Origin: Paracoccaceae bacterium
GTDB taxonomy: Bacteria > Pseudomonadota > Alphaproteobacteria > Rhodobacterales > Rhodobacteraceae
Length of the DNA: 64,000 bases
Reading direction: 5' to 3'
Assembly: GCA_019911965.1 (NCBI GenBank)
Contig: JAIOJF010000049.1
Location: 1 to 64,000 of the forward strand
Shown: positions 24,871-34,058 of the stretch, one piece after another
Layout of the letters: the number at the start of each line of letters is the position of its first letter
How positions within the stretch are numbered: the first letter of the stretch is position 1
Translations under genes and position numbers: made by a program
Notes under the pieces: model-generated
The model's database searches: none
Seen by the model: the letters and a program-made list of their open reading frames with translations, nothing else
What the model was told of the DNA's origin: nothing

Positions 24871-25779
24871 ATGGAACTATGGATCGTCATTTCGGTTGCC
24901 GCGGCGTTTGCGCAGAACCTGCGCTTCATGCTGCAAAAGCATCTGAAGGCGACGCGGCTGTCGACCGGTGGTGCCACCTTCGCGCGGTTCGTCTTTGCCG
25001 CGCCGCTGGCGGTTCTGCTGGTGGGATTGCTGATCGGCCTTGGCCCTTATCAACTGCCCGGCATGACCGCGCGCTTCATGTTCTTCGCGATGGTCGGCGG
25101 GGTAGCGCAGATCCTGGCAACGCTGTTTGTCGTGGCGCTGTTCGCCGAGCGGAACTTTACCGTCGGCATTGCGCTGAAAAAGACCGAGACGATCCAGACC
25201 GCGATTATCGCGCTGGTCGTGCTGGGCGAGGCGGTGTCGGCCTGGGGCCTGATCGCCATCGCGGTCGGGCTGATCGGGGTGATCCTGCTGTCCGATCCGC
25301 CGAAACGCGCCGAGCCACGGCGCTGGCGCGAGCGGTTGTTCAACAAGGCGTCGGGCTATGGCCTGGCCTCGGGTGCGCTGTTCGGGGTGTCGGCCACCGG
25401 CTATCGCGGCGCTTCGCTGGCGCTGGACGGTGGCGATTTCCTGATCCGTGCTGCGCTGACGCTGGCGTTTGTGACGCTGTTCCAGTCGGTCCTGATGGCG
25501 GCATGGTTGCGCTGGCGCGAGGCGGGTGAAATCCGCAAGGTTATGCAAAGCTGGAAGGTGACGGCGCTGGTCGGGCTGACCGGGGTTGCCGGCTCGTTCT
25601 GCTGGTTCATGGCCTTCACATTGCAGAATGCGGCCTATGTGAAGGCGGTCGGACAGGTGGAACTGGTATTCACCTTCCTGGCGTCATGGCTGGTATTCCG
25701 CGAGAAAAGCTCGGGCCGGGAAATCGCCGGGGTGGGTCTGATCGTTGCCAGTATCCTGTTGCTGGTGCTGCTGCATTAA
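24871..25779 (+). CDS. DMT-superfamily (EamA) transporter
   Basis: A 302-residue inner-membrane protein with about ten hydrophobic segments arranged as two five-helix halves, the layout of EamA drug/metabolite transporters. The second half contains the conserved VKAVGQVELVFTFLASWLVF segment. The substrate is unknown. It converges with the soeC gene across 191 bp. Confidence 0.85.
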   Translation: MELWIVISVAAAFAQNLRFMLQKHLKATRLSTGGATFARFVFAAPLAVLLVGLLIGLGPYQLPGMTARFMFFAMVGGVAQILATLFVVALFAERNFTVGIALKKTETIQTAIIALVVLGEAVSAWGLIAIAVGLIGVILLSDPPKRAEPRRWRERLFNKASGYGLASGALFGVSATGYRGASLALDGGDFLIRAALTLAFVTLFQSVLMAAWLRWREAGEIRKVMQSWKVTALVGLTGVAGSFCWFMAFTLQNAAYVKAVGQVELVFTFLASWLVFREKSSGREIAGVGLIVASILLLVLLH

Positions 25780-25792
25780 CCACTGTCCTCGT

Positions 25793-25813
25793 GGCCTGGT
25801 TTGTCGGCAGGCC
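25793..25813. terminator. hairpin after the EamA gene
   Basis: Arms GGCCTG and CAGGCC around a nine-base loop, 14 bp after the stop codon and between convergent genes. No T-run follows, so termination may be imperfect or factor-dependent. Confidence 0.4.
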
Positions 25814-25970
25814 GGGCGGTGTGGCGACAGGCGATGGCGCTGTTTGAGGTGGCCCCCGGCCAGAACGGTCAAATGTAGCCTGGTTTATGGGCTGCGAAGT
25901 GAACCCCGTTAGTGCCCAATGCTGGTCCAGAAATCCGGAAAGCTGGAAATTTGAAATCCTTCCGCAAGCC

Positions 25971-26846
25971 TCAGCGCTTGTCGTAATACAGCCCCACAAC
26001 ATGCTCCGCTTCGGCAAAGAACAGCCAGCGGGCGGCGAACAGGCCGATGAAATGCGACAGAACGGCAAATGCTGCCAATGCCGGGTTGAACGGCAGAACC
26101 AGCAGGATCGCCGCCGGAACCAGGCCCAGCGTGACCGAGGCGATGGCGCGCAGCTTCATGGCATGCTTGCGCCCCACCACGTATACCATTTCCGTCAGCA
26201 GGTAATTCGGCGAGGAATGCGGCCCTTCCAGCAACCGCACCTTGCCAAGGTTGCCCAGCCCGGTTGCCGTGGCGATATTGTGGCCAGCGGCACCAAATGC
26301 CTTGTCGCCCATCTGCCAGACCGCCACTTGCAGACCTGTCAGCACCAGCAACAGAACCGCAGCGGTGGTGATCTGCCCGGTCAACAGCGCCCCGCCAGCC
26401 AGCGCATAGGTCAGAAACAGGATCGGCGTCAGCGGCATGTTCCAGCGCGGCACGGTTTTCAACTGGTTGTAGATTTTCGACGTGGTGAACACGGTTGCCA
26501 GCGCCAGTGCCCCGCTGATCCAGCCAACAATCTGAAAACGCTCGGCCAGGAAGATCAGCCCGATAGCATGGATTGCCGTGACCAGTAGCGTGATCACCGC
26601 CGCCACGCCTTCGCGGCTCAGCCAGCTTGTCCGCCACTGGCTGAAGGCGTGGATCGCGTTTTTCGGATTGCCGAGATGCAGGGTGGAGGCCAGCAGGCCG
26701 CCCACGGCCAGCGCATAGGCGGTCAGGTAATACCAGAACGCGCCCCAGCCGGTGACCATTGGCAGGCCGAAGCCCAAAAAGAACATCATGCCGAAGCCGA
26801 GGCCACTGAGCGCGGTGAAGATGATGACGGAAGGAGCGGGATGCAT
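25971..26846 (-). CDS. soeC: sulfite dehydrogenase membrane anchor (SoeC/DmsC type)
   Basis: A 291-residue inner-membrane protein with eight predicted helices of the DmsC anchor family (SVIIFTALSGLGFGMMFFLG at the start). It would hold the SoeAB pair on the cytoplasmic face and pass electrons to quinone. Its ATG overlaps the soeB stop (TGATG). It is the last gene of a four-gene coupled operon. The sulfite assignment depends on the neighbouring xsc and pta; a DMSO-reductase-like role is the alternative. Confidence 0.8.
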   Translation of the reverse strand: MHPAPSVIIFTALSGLGFGMMFFLGFGLPMVTGWGAFWYYLTAYALAVGGLLASTLHLGNPKNAIHAFSQWRTSWLSREGVAAVITLLVTAIHAIGLIFLAERFQIVGWISGALALATVFTTSKIYNQLKTVPRWNMPLTPILFLTYALAGGALLTGQITTAAVLLLVLTGLQVAVWQMGDKAFGAAGHNIATATGLGNLGKVRLLEGPHSSPNYLLTEMVYVVGRKHAMKLRAIASVTLGLVPAAILLVLPFNPALAAFAVLSHFIGLFAARWLFFAEAEHVVGLYYDKR

Positions 26847-27601
26847 CAGAGTTTCTCCAGTGCCTTGTCGAGCCAGCCAAGAAAGCCGCCGGGTTCGGGA
26901 ATGCCCGGCGCAAGCGCAGGTGCCGATACGGCAATCTTGCCCTCGCCGGTAATGTCGGTTTTCGGGCGTGGCGGCAGGTAGCGATTGACCGGTCTGGTGC
27001 CCTGCGCTTCCATCAGCGCGATGCCGCCGCGTTCGGCACTGAGCTTCGAGACATTGCTGTCGGGATCGGCGAAATCGCCGAAATGCCGCGCCCCGGCGGG
27101 ACAGGTACGCACGCAGGCCGGCACACGGTCGATCTCGGGGATATTCTCGTTATAGATGCGATCAATGCACAAGGTGCATTTCTTCATCACCCCGGCCAAC
27201 TGGTCCAGTTCGCGCGCGCCATAGGGGCAGGCCCAGGCGCACAGGCCGCAACCCATGCATTTGTCCTCGTTCACCAGCACGATGCCGTCCTCGCTGCGCT
27301 TGTAGCTGGCCCCGGTCGGGCAGACGGTGACGCAGGGTGCGTCCTCGCAATGCAGGCAGGATTTCGGGAAATGCACGGTTTGGGCGTTGCAGCCTTCGGA
27401 CTTGGCCTCAAAGGTGTGGACCCGGTTCAGGAAGGTTCCGACCGGCGCCGCGCCATAGGCATTGACATCGCTGAGCGGCACGCCGTAATTCGAGGTGTTC
27501 CATTCCTTGCAATTGATCACGCAGGCATGGCAGCCGACACAGGTATCAAGGTCGATGGCGAGGCCGAGTTTCTTTGCGGTCTTTGCAGGCAGGGCTGTCA
27601 T
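26846..27601 (-). CDS. soeB: sulfite dehydrogenase Fe-S subunit (SoeB type)
   Basis: A 251-residue ferredoxin-like subunit with four cysteine clusters: CVGCHACVINC, CLHCEDAPCVTVC, CMGCGLCAWAC and CTLCIDR with a later CVRTC, enough for four [4Fe-4S] clusters. It links the molybdenum subunit to the membrane anchor. The start overlaps the hydrolase stop (ATGA) and the end overlaps the soeC start. Confidence 0.85.
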   Translation of the reverse strand: MTALPAKTAKKLGLAIDLDTCVGCHACVINCKEWNTSNYGVPLSDVNAYGAAPVGTFLNRVHTFEAKSEGCNAQTVHFPKSCLHCEDAPCVTVCPTGASYKRSEDGIVLVNEDKCMGCGLCAWACPYGARELDQLAGVMKKCTLCIDRIYNENIPEIDRVPACVRTCPAGARHFGDFADPDSNVSKLSAERGGIALMEAQGTRPVNRYLPPRPKTDITGEGKIAVSAPALAPGIPEPGGFLGWLDKALEKL

Positions 27602-28431
27602 TCGGCGGCTCCGGCATTGGTTTCGGTGAATTCGGCAAGATCGGCGTTGAACCGTTCGGGTGCCTCAAGGAACGGCGCGTGGCCGCAATGTTCGTAAAGC
27701 CGCAGATCACCCAGGGGGGCCAGTTCCGAGGCGGTGATACCGGTCAGGGGGGCGACGATGCGGTCTTCGACACCGTGGATCGCCAGCAGCGGTACGTTCA
27801 GCGCCGCATAGACCGGCTGGAAATCCCAGTTTGCGGCAAACAGGGCGCGGCGTACCAGTGCCGTGACACCCATGTTGCGCGCGATGATATCGGCAGTCAG
27901 GGCGTCGTCCAGCGGTTCCTCGGTGCAGGTGCGCACGAAGGCTTCGGTGGCGGCCAGGCGGCTTGCATCGTCGTCGGTGTACAGGTCGGGATTCAGGCCC
28001 GGGCTGCCTGGGCCAACCATCCAGTCCCGGCGTTCCTTGCCGATGGCAAGGATACCGCCAACCAGCACCACACCGGCGATACCGGCATCGCCGAACACAT
28101 CCAGATAGGCGGCGATCACCCGCGCACCATAGGACCAGCCGACAAGGATCGGGCGGTGCAGATCCAGCGCCGCGATCACCGCCGCGACATCCCCGGCCCA
28201 AAGCGCGCCGTCGGAATAAGCCCCGGCAATCTGCGGCGCGTCCGATGCCCCGTGGCCGCGTAGATCGAACGCCACCAGCCGGTAACGATCCGCCAGCGGG
28301 GCCTGCGCCTGCCAGCAATTGGAATCCTGCGACCAGCCGTGGATCAACAGCAGCGCCGGCGCATCCGGCGGCCCCTGATCGGTGACATGCAGCATCACGC
28401 CGCCGGCACCTGCAACGCGGTGGCTGCGCAT
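27598..28431 (-). CDS. alpha/beta hydrolase inserted in the soe operon
   Basis: A 277-residue alpha/beta hydrolase. The oxyanion segment LLIHGWSQDS, nucleophile elbow GWSYGA (Ser), acid residue in VEDRIV and catalytic histidine in EHCGHAPFLEAPERF are all present, so it should be active. No signal peptide. The start MRSHRVAG overlaps the soeA stop (TGATG) and the stop overlaps the soeB start, so the gene is translationally locked into the operon. The substrate is unknown. A hydrolase is not part of the described SoeABC complex, which makes its position odd. Confidence 0.85.
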   Translation of the reverse strand: MRSHRVAGAGGVMLHVTDQGPPDAPALLLIHGWSQDSNCWQAQAPLADRYRLVAFDLRGHGASDAPQIAGAYSDGALWAGDVAAVIAALDLHRPILVGWSYGARVIAAYLDVFGDAGIAGVVLVGGILAIGKERRDWMVGPGSPGLNPDLYTDDDASRLAATEAFVRTCTEEPLDDALTADIIARNMGVTALVRRALFAANWDFQPVYAALNVPLLAIHGVEDRIVAPLTGITASELAPLGDLRLYEHCGHAPFLEAPERFNADLAEFTETNAGAAE

Positions 28432-31265
28432 CAGAAATCTTCCCCGTAGGCCACGTTCTTCGGCCCCTTGCCCACCGGCGATTGCTGGGCCAGGTGTTGC
28501 GGCAGGCTGATGCCATCGGGCTTGGGGCCGATATTGGCGATCTTCACGCGCAGATCGAACCATGCCGCCTGACCGGTGATCGGGTCCGAGTTCGACCAGC
28601 GCATGCCGTCGCCGCGTTCGGGCAGCAATTCGTTGATCAGGTAGTTCATCAGAAAGCCGCGTTTCGCCTCGATCGCGTCTTCCTGCAAGGCCCAGGCCCC
28701 GGCGCGTTTGCCGATGGCGTTCCAGGTCCACATGGTCTTGCCGTTCAGCGCGTCCATCCTGACTACCGGCACGGTGATCTCGCCGTGATGCGAGGTGACG
28801 CGCGCCCAATCGCCGGGCTTGAAGCCATGCGATTCGCTAATCTCGCCGGACACGAACAGCGGATTGGCCCCGTGCAACTGGCGAAGCCAGGCATTCTGGG
28901 TGCCCCAGGAATGATACATCGCCATCGGGCGCTGGGTCAGCGCGTGATAGGGATATTCGGCGGTATCGACCAGCGTGCCCTCAAACGGCGGCCACCAGAC
29001 CGGCAGCGGGTCCATCGCCGTCTTCAACTGCTCGCGCAGATGTTCGGGCGGCTGGTGGTCGCCGTGGCCTTCGGCGGCCAGCCGGAATTTCTGCATCGTC
29101 TCGACATAGAGCGAGAAGACATAAGGCTGCGGCGCATCATAGATGCCGCGCGACACCGCCCAATCCTGATAATCGGCATTCCACGGCTTGAAGAACGCGC
29201 TGCCTTCGGGAATGTGGTCGACCCAGAAGCCGCCATTGTCGATATAGGCCTGGATCTGGTTGGGGTTCGGCGCACCGCGCCCCTTGCCTGTGCCATCCGG
29301 CCCCCGGAAACCGGCCAGCGGGCCGACGCCGGGGCGGCGTTCGTGGTTCTGGATATAATCGGCGTAATCGGCAAATTTCGCGCTGCCATCCTTGTTGACC
29401 ATGCCCGGCAGGCCCAGCCGGCTGCCCAACTGGATCAGCGCCGACTGGAAGCCGCGCACATCGCGGTCGGGCTCCACCACCGGCCAGCGGATACTGTCGG
29501 CGGCGGCATCGGCCTCGCAGATCGGGCGATCCAGCAGCGAGATGCAGTCGTGACGTTCCAGATAGGTGGTATCGGGCAGGATCAAATCGGCGAACGCCAC
29601 CATTTCCGAGGAATAGGCATCGGAATAGATGATGCGCGGGATCACGTAGTCGCCGCTCGCGTCCTTGTCCGTCAGCATCTTCATGACTTCGCCGGTATTC
29701 ATCGACGAGTTCCACGACATGTTGGCCATATACATGAACAGCGTGTCGATCTTGTAGGGATCACCGGCATGGGCGTTCGAGATCACCATATGCATCAGCC
29801 CGTGGCTGGACATCGGGTTTTCCCAGGTGAAGGCCTTGTCGATCCGCGAGGGCGAGCCGTCTTCCTTCAGCAGCAGATCCTCGGGGCCGCGCACGAAGCC
29901 CAGATGCGGGCCGTTCAGCGCCGCGCCGGGATTGACCCCGGCATGGGGTTTGGGATGCGCCTCGACCGGTTTGGGATAGGGCGGTTTGAAGCGGAAACCG
30001 CCGGGAACCTCGACGCTGCCCAATAGGATTTGCAGTACATGCAGGGCGCGGCAGGTCTGGAAGCCGTTGGAATGCGCGGAAATCCCGCGCATGGCGTGAA
30101 AGGTGACCGGGCGGCCGATCATCTGCGCGTGCTTTTCGCCCTTCCAGTCGGTCCAGGGCTGATCAATCACGATCTCTTCTTCAAACGCCACATGTGCCAG
30201 TTCAGCCGCGATGCGCTTGATCTGGTCCACCGCAATGCCACAGGTTTCCGCCACCTTTTCGGGGGCGTGGTCCGGGCTCAGATATTTTTCGGCCATCAGT
30301 TGCAGCACCGGGCGATGGGTGGCTCCGGCATGCCGCCAGGTGCCGGCCATGTCGGCCTTGATGCCCTTTTTGTCGAAGGCAACCGGCTTGCCCGTGGCGC
30401 GGTCCAGCACCTGCGGCTTGCCGTCGCCGTCACGCAGGAACAGGCCGTGCTCGGGCGATTTCTCGTCGCCGTTCACCAGAAACGGCGCATTGGTGTAGCG
30501 GCTGAGGTAGTCGAGGTCGATCTTGCCGGCCTTGAACAATTCATGGATCAGCGCCAGGATGAACAGCCCATCGGTGCCCGGTGTGATGCCGACCCATTCA
30601 TCCGCCACCGCGTTATAGCCGGTTCGGATCGGGTTGACCCCGATGATCTTGGCCCCGTTCGCCTTCAGCTTGCCGATGCCGATCTTGATCGGGTTGGAAT
30701 CGTGATCCTCGGCCACGCCGAAGATCATGAACAGTTTTGACCGCTCCCAGTCCGGCGCGCCAAATTCCCAGAACGCGCCGCCCATCGTATAGATGCCCGC
30801 CGCCGCCATGTTGACCGAACAGAACCCGCCATGCGCCGCATAATTCGGCGTACCGAAGGCCTGCGCCCACCACGAGGTCAGCGATTGCGACTGGTCGCGA
30901 CCGGTGAAGAAGGCCAGCTTTTCGGGGTTGGTTTCGCGTATCGGGCGCAGCCAGCTTTCGGCGATCCCGAAGGCTTCATCCCAGGTGATTTCCTCGAACT
31001 TGCCTTCGCCGCGCTCGCCCACCCGCTTCATCGGGGCCTTCAGGCGCGAGGGCGCGTAATGCTGCATGATCCCGGCGGACCCCTTGGCGCAGAGCACGCC
31101 CTTGTTGACCGGGTGATCGCGGTTGCCCTCGATATATTTTACCTTGCCGTTCTGCATGTGGACATTGATGCCGCAACGGCAGGCGCACATGTAGCAGGTC
31201 GTCTTCCTGATCTCGTCGGAGACTTTCGGCGAGGTGTCGAGGGCGGGCTGATCGAAGGCTGGCAT
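28431..31265 (-). CDS. soeA: sulfite dehydrogenase molybdenum subunit (SoeA type)
   Basis: A 944-residue DMSO-reductase-family subunit. The N-terminal [4Fe-4S] site C24-x2-C27-x3-C31-x27-C59 is complete. A cysteine in HGGFCSVNM is the likely Mo ligand. The C-terminal dinucleotide-binding domain begins near residue 800. No Tat signal, so the complex faces the cytoplasm, as known for SoeABC of purple sulfur bacteria and roseobacters. It would oxidise sulfite released by Xsc to sulfate. The substrate is inferred from xsc/pta 3 kb away and from family similarity. Confidence 0.82.
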   Translation of the reverse strand: MPAFDQPALDTSPKVSDEIRKTTCYMCACRCGINVHMQNGKVKYIEGNRDHPVNKGVLCAKGSAGIMQHYAPSRLKAPMKRVGERGEGKFEEITWDEAFGIAESWLRPIRETNPEKLAFFTGRDQSQSLTSWWAQAFGTPNYAAHGGFCSVNMAAAGIYTMGGAFWEFGAPDWERSKLFMIFGVAEDHDSNPIKIGIGKLKANGAKIIGVNPIRTGYNAVADEWVGITPGTDGLFILALIHELFKAGKIDLDYLSRYTNAPFLVNGDEKSPEHGLFLRDGDGKPQVLDRATGKPVAFDKKGIKADMAGTWRHAGATHRPVLQLMAEKYLSPDHAPEKVAETCGIAVDQIKRIAAELAHVAFEEEIVIDQPWTDWKGEKHAQMIGRPVTFHAMRGISAHSNGFQTCRALHVLQILLGSVEVPGGFRFKPPYPKPVEAHPKPHAGVNPGAALNGPHLGFVRGPEDLLLKEDGSPSRIDKAFTWENPMSSHGLMHMVISNAHAGDPYKIDTLFMYMANMSWNSSMNTGEVMKMLTDKDASGDYVIPRIIYSDAYSSEMVAFADLILPDTTYLERHDCISLLDRPICEADAAADSIRWPVVEPDRDVRGFQSALIQLGSRLGLPGMVNKDGSAKFADYADYIQNHERRPGVGPLAGFRGPDGTGKGRGAPNPNQIQAYIDNGGFWVDHIPEGSAFFKPWNADYQDWAVSRGIYDAPQPYVFSLYVETMQKFRLAAEGHGDHQPPEHLREQLKTAMDPLPVWWPPFEGTLVDTAEYPYHALTQRPMAMYHSWGTQNAWLRQLHGANPLFVSGEISESHGFKPGDWARVTSHHGEITVPVVRMDALNGKTMWTWNAIGKRAGAWALQEDAIEAKRGFLMNYLINELLPERGDGMRWSNSDPITGQAAWFDLRVKIANIGPKPDGISLPQHLAQQSPVGKGPKNVAYGEDF

Positions 31266-31570
31266 GGCGGTCCTCTGGGTCCTGGCGTGGCGACGGGCGG
31301 TTTGGGTGTCGGGCCGGGCGGCCGGAACATATTAGATCATTTGAATATTAGTAACTGAAGCCAGGACGCGTTGTCCAGTTAACTTGCACCCAGGGCGGGC
31401 TTTGCGGCCTCTTGTCACTCCCTGCCGGCAACAAGAACAATGGCTTGATCCCGAGATGAAGGTGGATATCCGTCCAGTGGCGCGGCAGGAACATTCGGAA
31501 GTTTGCATTTAAGAATGTCCTAATATAGCGTTTTGCTACGAATTGCTGATTCATCTACGGGAGGAACAGG
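31266..31570. promoter_or_regulatory. divergent promoter region, soe operon / small exported protein
   Basis: 305 bp without a gene, AT-richer than its surroundings. TAATAT -10-like boxes are seen on both strands (near 31335 towards soeA and near 31521 towards the small gene) but -35 boxes are unclear. A small dyad GGAC-N5-GTCC lies at about 31367-31379. Confidence 0.4.
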
Positions 31571-31921
31571 ATGAAAAAGGTTCTGATTTACGGCGCGATT
31601 GCGCTGATTGCGGGGACATCGGGCGCGGCGGCGGCGGATGTGAACAAGACCTATATGCGCAAGGGCGACCAGGAAATCCGCGTCTTCACGCATGAGGGCC
31701 TCTTGTATTGCCGGCGCACGTCGGACGATTTCGAGATGTGTCATGGCATGGCCGAGGCCGGGTCCGGCACATTTAAGGGCGACAAGATGAAACACCCCGA
31801 CATGCCGCAATTCATGACCTTCGACGGCACCGTGGTGATCGGCGGCAACAAGAAGCTGTCGATCGAGGGCTGCATGATCGGCGGCGCGATGTGCGACAAG
31901 GAATTCTGGGACGAGCAATAA
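31571..31921 (+). CDS. small exported four-cysteine protein
   Basis: A 116-residue protein with a clear Sec signal (MKKVLIYGAIALIAGTSGAA, cleavage after AAA near 22). The mature part is about 94 residues with four cysteines, C47, C57, C101 and C108, probably two disulfides. The ribosome-binding site GGGAGGAA is strong. I do not recognise the family. It sits between the soe operon and the citrate synthase/pta pair, so it may belong to sulfur metabolism, for instance as a periplasmic binding or protective protein. Confidence 0.75.
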   Translation: MKKVLIYGAIALIAGTSGAAAADVNKTYMRKGDQEIRVFTHEGLLYCRRTSDDFEMCHGMAEAGSGTFKGDKMKHPDMPQFMTFDGTVVIGGNKKLSIEGCMIGGAMCDKEFWDEQ

Positions 31922-31943
31922 GCCTGGCGGACCGGCGGGCGGA

Positions 31944-33080
31944 TCATGCCCGCTGGTCCAACGGCAGGTAGGCACGCGGCTCAGGTCCGTTGTAAAGCGT
32001 GAGCGGGCGGATCAGGATATTGCCGCGCAATTGCTCGACACACTGGATCACCCAGCCCGGTACGCGGCCAATGGCGAAGATCGGCACGTAAAGGTCCATC
32101 GGGATACCGTGCAACTGGTAGATCACGCCGGAATAGAAATCGACATTCACGTTCAGCCCGTGCCGCGCATAAGGCTGCATCGCCTCGACCACGGCCTGCA
32201 GGATGGCGTACCAGTGCGGCTGTCCCATCTCGGCGGACAATTTCGCCACGCCGTCGCGCATATGCCGCGCGCGCGGGTCTTCGGCGCGGTAGACGCGGTG
32301 GCCAAAGCCGGTCACCGCCTCGCGGTTGGCGCGTTTCGCCCTGACGTAGGCGGCGGCGTTTTCCGGGGTGCCGATCTCGGTAACCATCTTCATCACGTCT
32401 TCTGCCGCACCGCCATGCGCCGGACCGGCCAGCGTGGCCAGCGCGGTGACCATCGCGCCGTGCAGGTTGGCCTCGGTCGCCACTGTCACCCGTGCCGCGA
32501 AGGACGACGCGTTCGAGCCATGCTCGGCATGCAGGATGAAATCCACATCGGCCAGTCGCGCGGCATCGGCGGAGGGTTTCTCGCCCTTCAGCATCCACAG
32601 CCAGTTGGCGGCATGGCCAAGATCGGGGTCCGGCGCGACCGGTTGGCGGCCATTGCGGATCGCCTCATGCGCGGCGACGATCATCGGGATCTGGCTGGTC
32701 AGGCGCAGGCCATTGGCGATGAAGGCTTCCTCGCTGACGATCTGGCTGTCCGGTTCCAGCGCCGCCAGCGCCGATACCGCGGTCCTGAGAACATCCATCG
32801 GATGCCCGGCCTTGGTCGCGGCGATGATATCGTAGATCGCCGCTGGCAGCGTTCGGTTGGCTTTCAGCGTGGCATCGAAATCCGCCAGTTCCCGGGTATT
32901 CGGCAATTCGCCGTGGATCAGCAGATAGGCGACCTCTTCGAAGGTGGCTCTGGTGGCGAGGTCGTGAATGGAATAGCCGCGATAGCTCAACTCGCCCTTG
33001 GCGCCGTCGATCAGCGACACGGCGGATCGCTCAAAATAGATGCCTTTCAGGCCACGGTTGATCTTGACGTCATCAGGCAT
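31944..33080 (-). CDS. citrate synthase (short type)
   Basis: A 378-residue citrate/2-methylcitrate synthase. Catalytic residues lie in GPAHGGA, TGFGHRVY and NVDFYSG. The start MPDDVKINRG has AGGAG eight bases before it. Its position beside pta and xsc suggests that it draws acetyl-CoA made from sulfonates into the citric acid cycle. Length is nearer to methylcitrate-type and archaeal-type enzymes than to the 430-residue proteobacterial GltA, so a 2-methylcitrate role cannot be excluded. It diverges from pta with only 35 bp between start codons. Confidence 0.85.
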   Translation of the reverse strand: MPDDVKINRGLKGIYFERSAVSLIDGAKGELSYRGYSIHDLATRATFEEVAYLLIHGELPNTRELADFDATLKANRTLPAAIYDIIAATKAGHPMDVLRTAVSALAALEPDSQIVSEEAFIANGLRLTSQIPMIVAAHEAIRNGRQPVAPDPDLGHAANWLWMLKGEKPSADAARLADVDFILHAEHGSNASSFAARVTVATEANLHGAMVTALATLAGPAHGGAAEDVMKMVTEIGTPENAAAYVRAKRANREAVTGFGHRVYRAEDPRARHMRDGVAKLSAEMGQPHWYAILQAVVEAMQPYARHGLNVNVDFYSGVIYQLHGIPMDLYVPIFAIGRVPGWVIQCVEQLRGNILIRPLTLYNGPEPRAYLPLDQRA

Positions 33081-33115
33081 ATCGTCAGTCTCCTGTCTTG
33101 CAAGGGAGTGGGCGT

Positions 33116-33991
33116 ATGAGTGTGTTGGAACAGGCCTTGGCCATTGCAAAGGCCGCCAGGGGGCGGGTCATCCTGCCGGAATACGACGATCCGCGCACCG
33201 AGGCGGCGGCGAAGCGGATCTTGGCCGAGGGGCTGGCGGATTGTGTCTGTCTGGACGATGCCCGCCCGCCCGAGGCATATCTGCCGTATCTGCAGGCGGC
33301 GCGGCCCGGCATCAAGGATGCCATCGCGCTGAAACTGCTGAAAAAGCCCCTGTATCTGGCCGGTGCGATGGTTGCCGCGGGCGAGGCGGATGCGCTGATC
33401 GCCGGGGCCGCAACCCCGACCCGCCGGGTGATCGAGGCCGCCGCCATGACCATCGGCATGGCCGAGGGCGTATCGGTGCCGTCATCGTTCTTCCTGATAG
33501 CGTTTCGCGATGGCCGCGAGCTGATCTTTGCCGATTGCGCGGTCAATGTCGCGCCCGATGCGGCGGAACTGGCGGCGATTGCGGTTGCTTCGGCGCGGTC
33601 GGCAGAGGCGTTGCTGGGTTCGGCGCGGCTGGCGATGCTGTCGTTTTCCACCGGTGCCAGCGGTTCCGGCGCATCGGTCGATCTGGTGGCCGAGGCGACG
33701 GCAAGGGTTGCTGCCGAAGGCCTGAACGTGGTCGGGCCGGTGCAGGCGGATGCCGCGCTGAACCGGGGGATCGCGGCGAAGAAGGGGATTTCGGGCGGCG
33801 ATGCCAATGTGCTGATCTTTCCGTCGCTGGATGCCGGGAACATCGCGTATAAACTGGCGCAGGAACTGGCGGGCGCACAGGCGGTAGGGCCGTTCCTGCA
33901 GGGGTTTGCACGCCCGGTCTGCGATCTGTCGCGCGGCGCGACGGTGGACGATATCGTCGCGGCGGCGGCGGTCACGCTGGCGATGCGGTGA
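33116..33991 (+). CDS. pta: phosphate acetyltransferase
   Basis: A 291-residue short-form phosphotransacetylase, converting acetyl phosphate to acetyl-CoA. The catalytic-domain segments (VILPEYDDPRTEAAAKRI, ADALIAGAATPTRRVIEAA, DANVLIFPSLDAGNIAYKL) are typical. The start MSVLEQ has AAGGGAG eight bases upstream. In sulfonate degraders this gene accompanies xsc, whose product is acetyl phosphate; here the two genes converge. No acetate kinase gene is nearby. Confidence 0.92.
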   Translation: MSVLEQALAIAKAARGRVILPEYDDPRTEAAAKRILAEGLADCVCLDDARPPEAYLPYLQAARPGIKDAIALKLLKKPLYLAGAMVAAGEADALIAGAATPTRRVIEAAAMTIGMAEGVSVPSSFFLIAFRDGRELIFADCAVNVAPDAAELAAIAVASARSAEALLGSARLAMLSFSTGASGSGASVDLVAEATARVAAEGLNVVGPVQADAALNRGIAAKKGISGGDANVLIFPSLDAGNIAYKLAQELAGAQAVGPFLQGFARPVCDLSRGATVDDIVAAAAVTLAMR

Positions 33992-33998
33992 ACGCGAC

Positions 33999-34014
33999 GC
34001 AGGCCGAGGCCTGC
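33999..34014. terminator. hairpin between convergent pta and xsc
   Basis: Perfect arms GCAGGCC and GGCCTGC around GA, eight bases after the pta stop. It could act for both converging transcripts. It is followed by GAGTATTTCCG, a motif that recurs at another gene end in this window (60820). Confidence 0.55.
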
Positions 34015-34058
34015 AGCGCGAGTATTTCCGGTACGAAGTTGATGATGCGCAGGGTGGA

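Noticed and set aside
27598-28809. 403-residue version of the alpha/beta hydrolase
   Set aside because: The first 126 codons lie inside soeA and have no similarity; the start overlapping the soeA stop is the conserved N-terminus.
31266-31570. TauR site upstream of soeA (CTGGAC on the minus strand near 31375)
   Set aside because: Only six of ten consensus positions match and no second direct repeat is present.
31680-31760. Haem c site in the small exported protein (C47-x9-C57-H58)
   Set aside because: The spacing is far from the standard CxxCH and the other two cysteines suggest disulfides instead.
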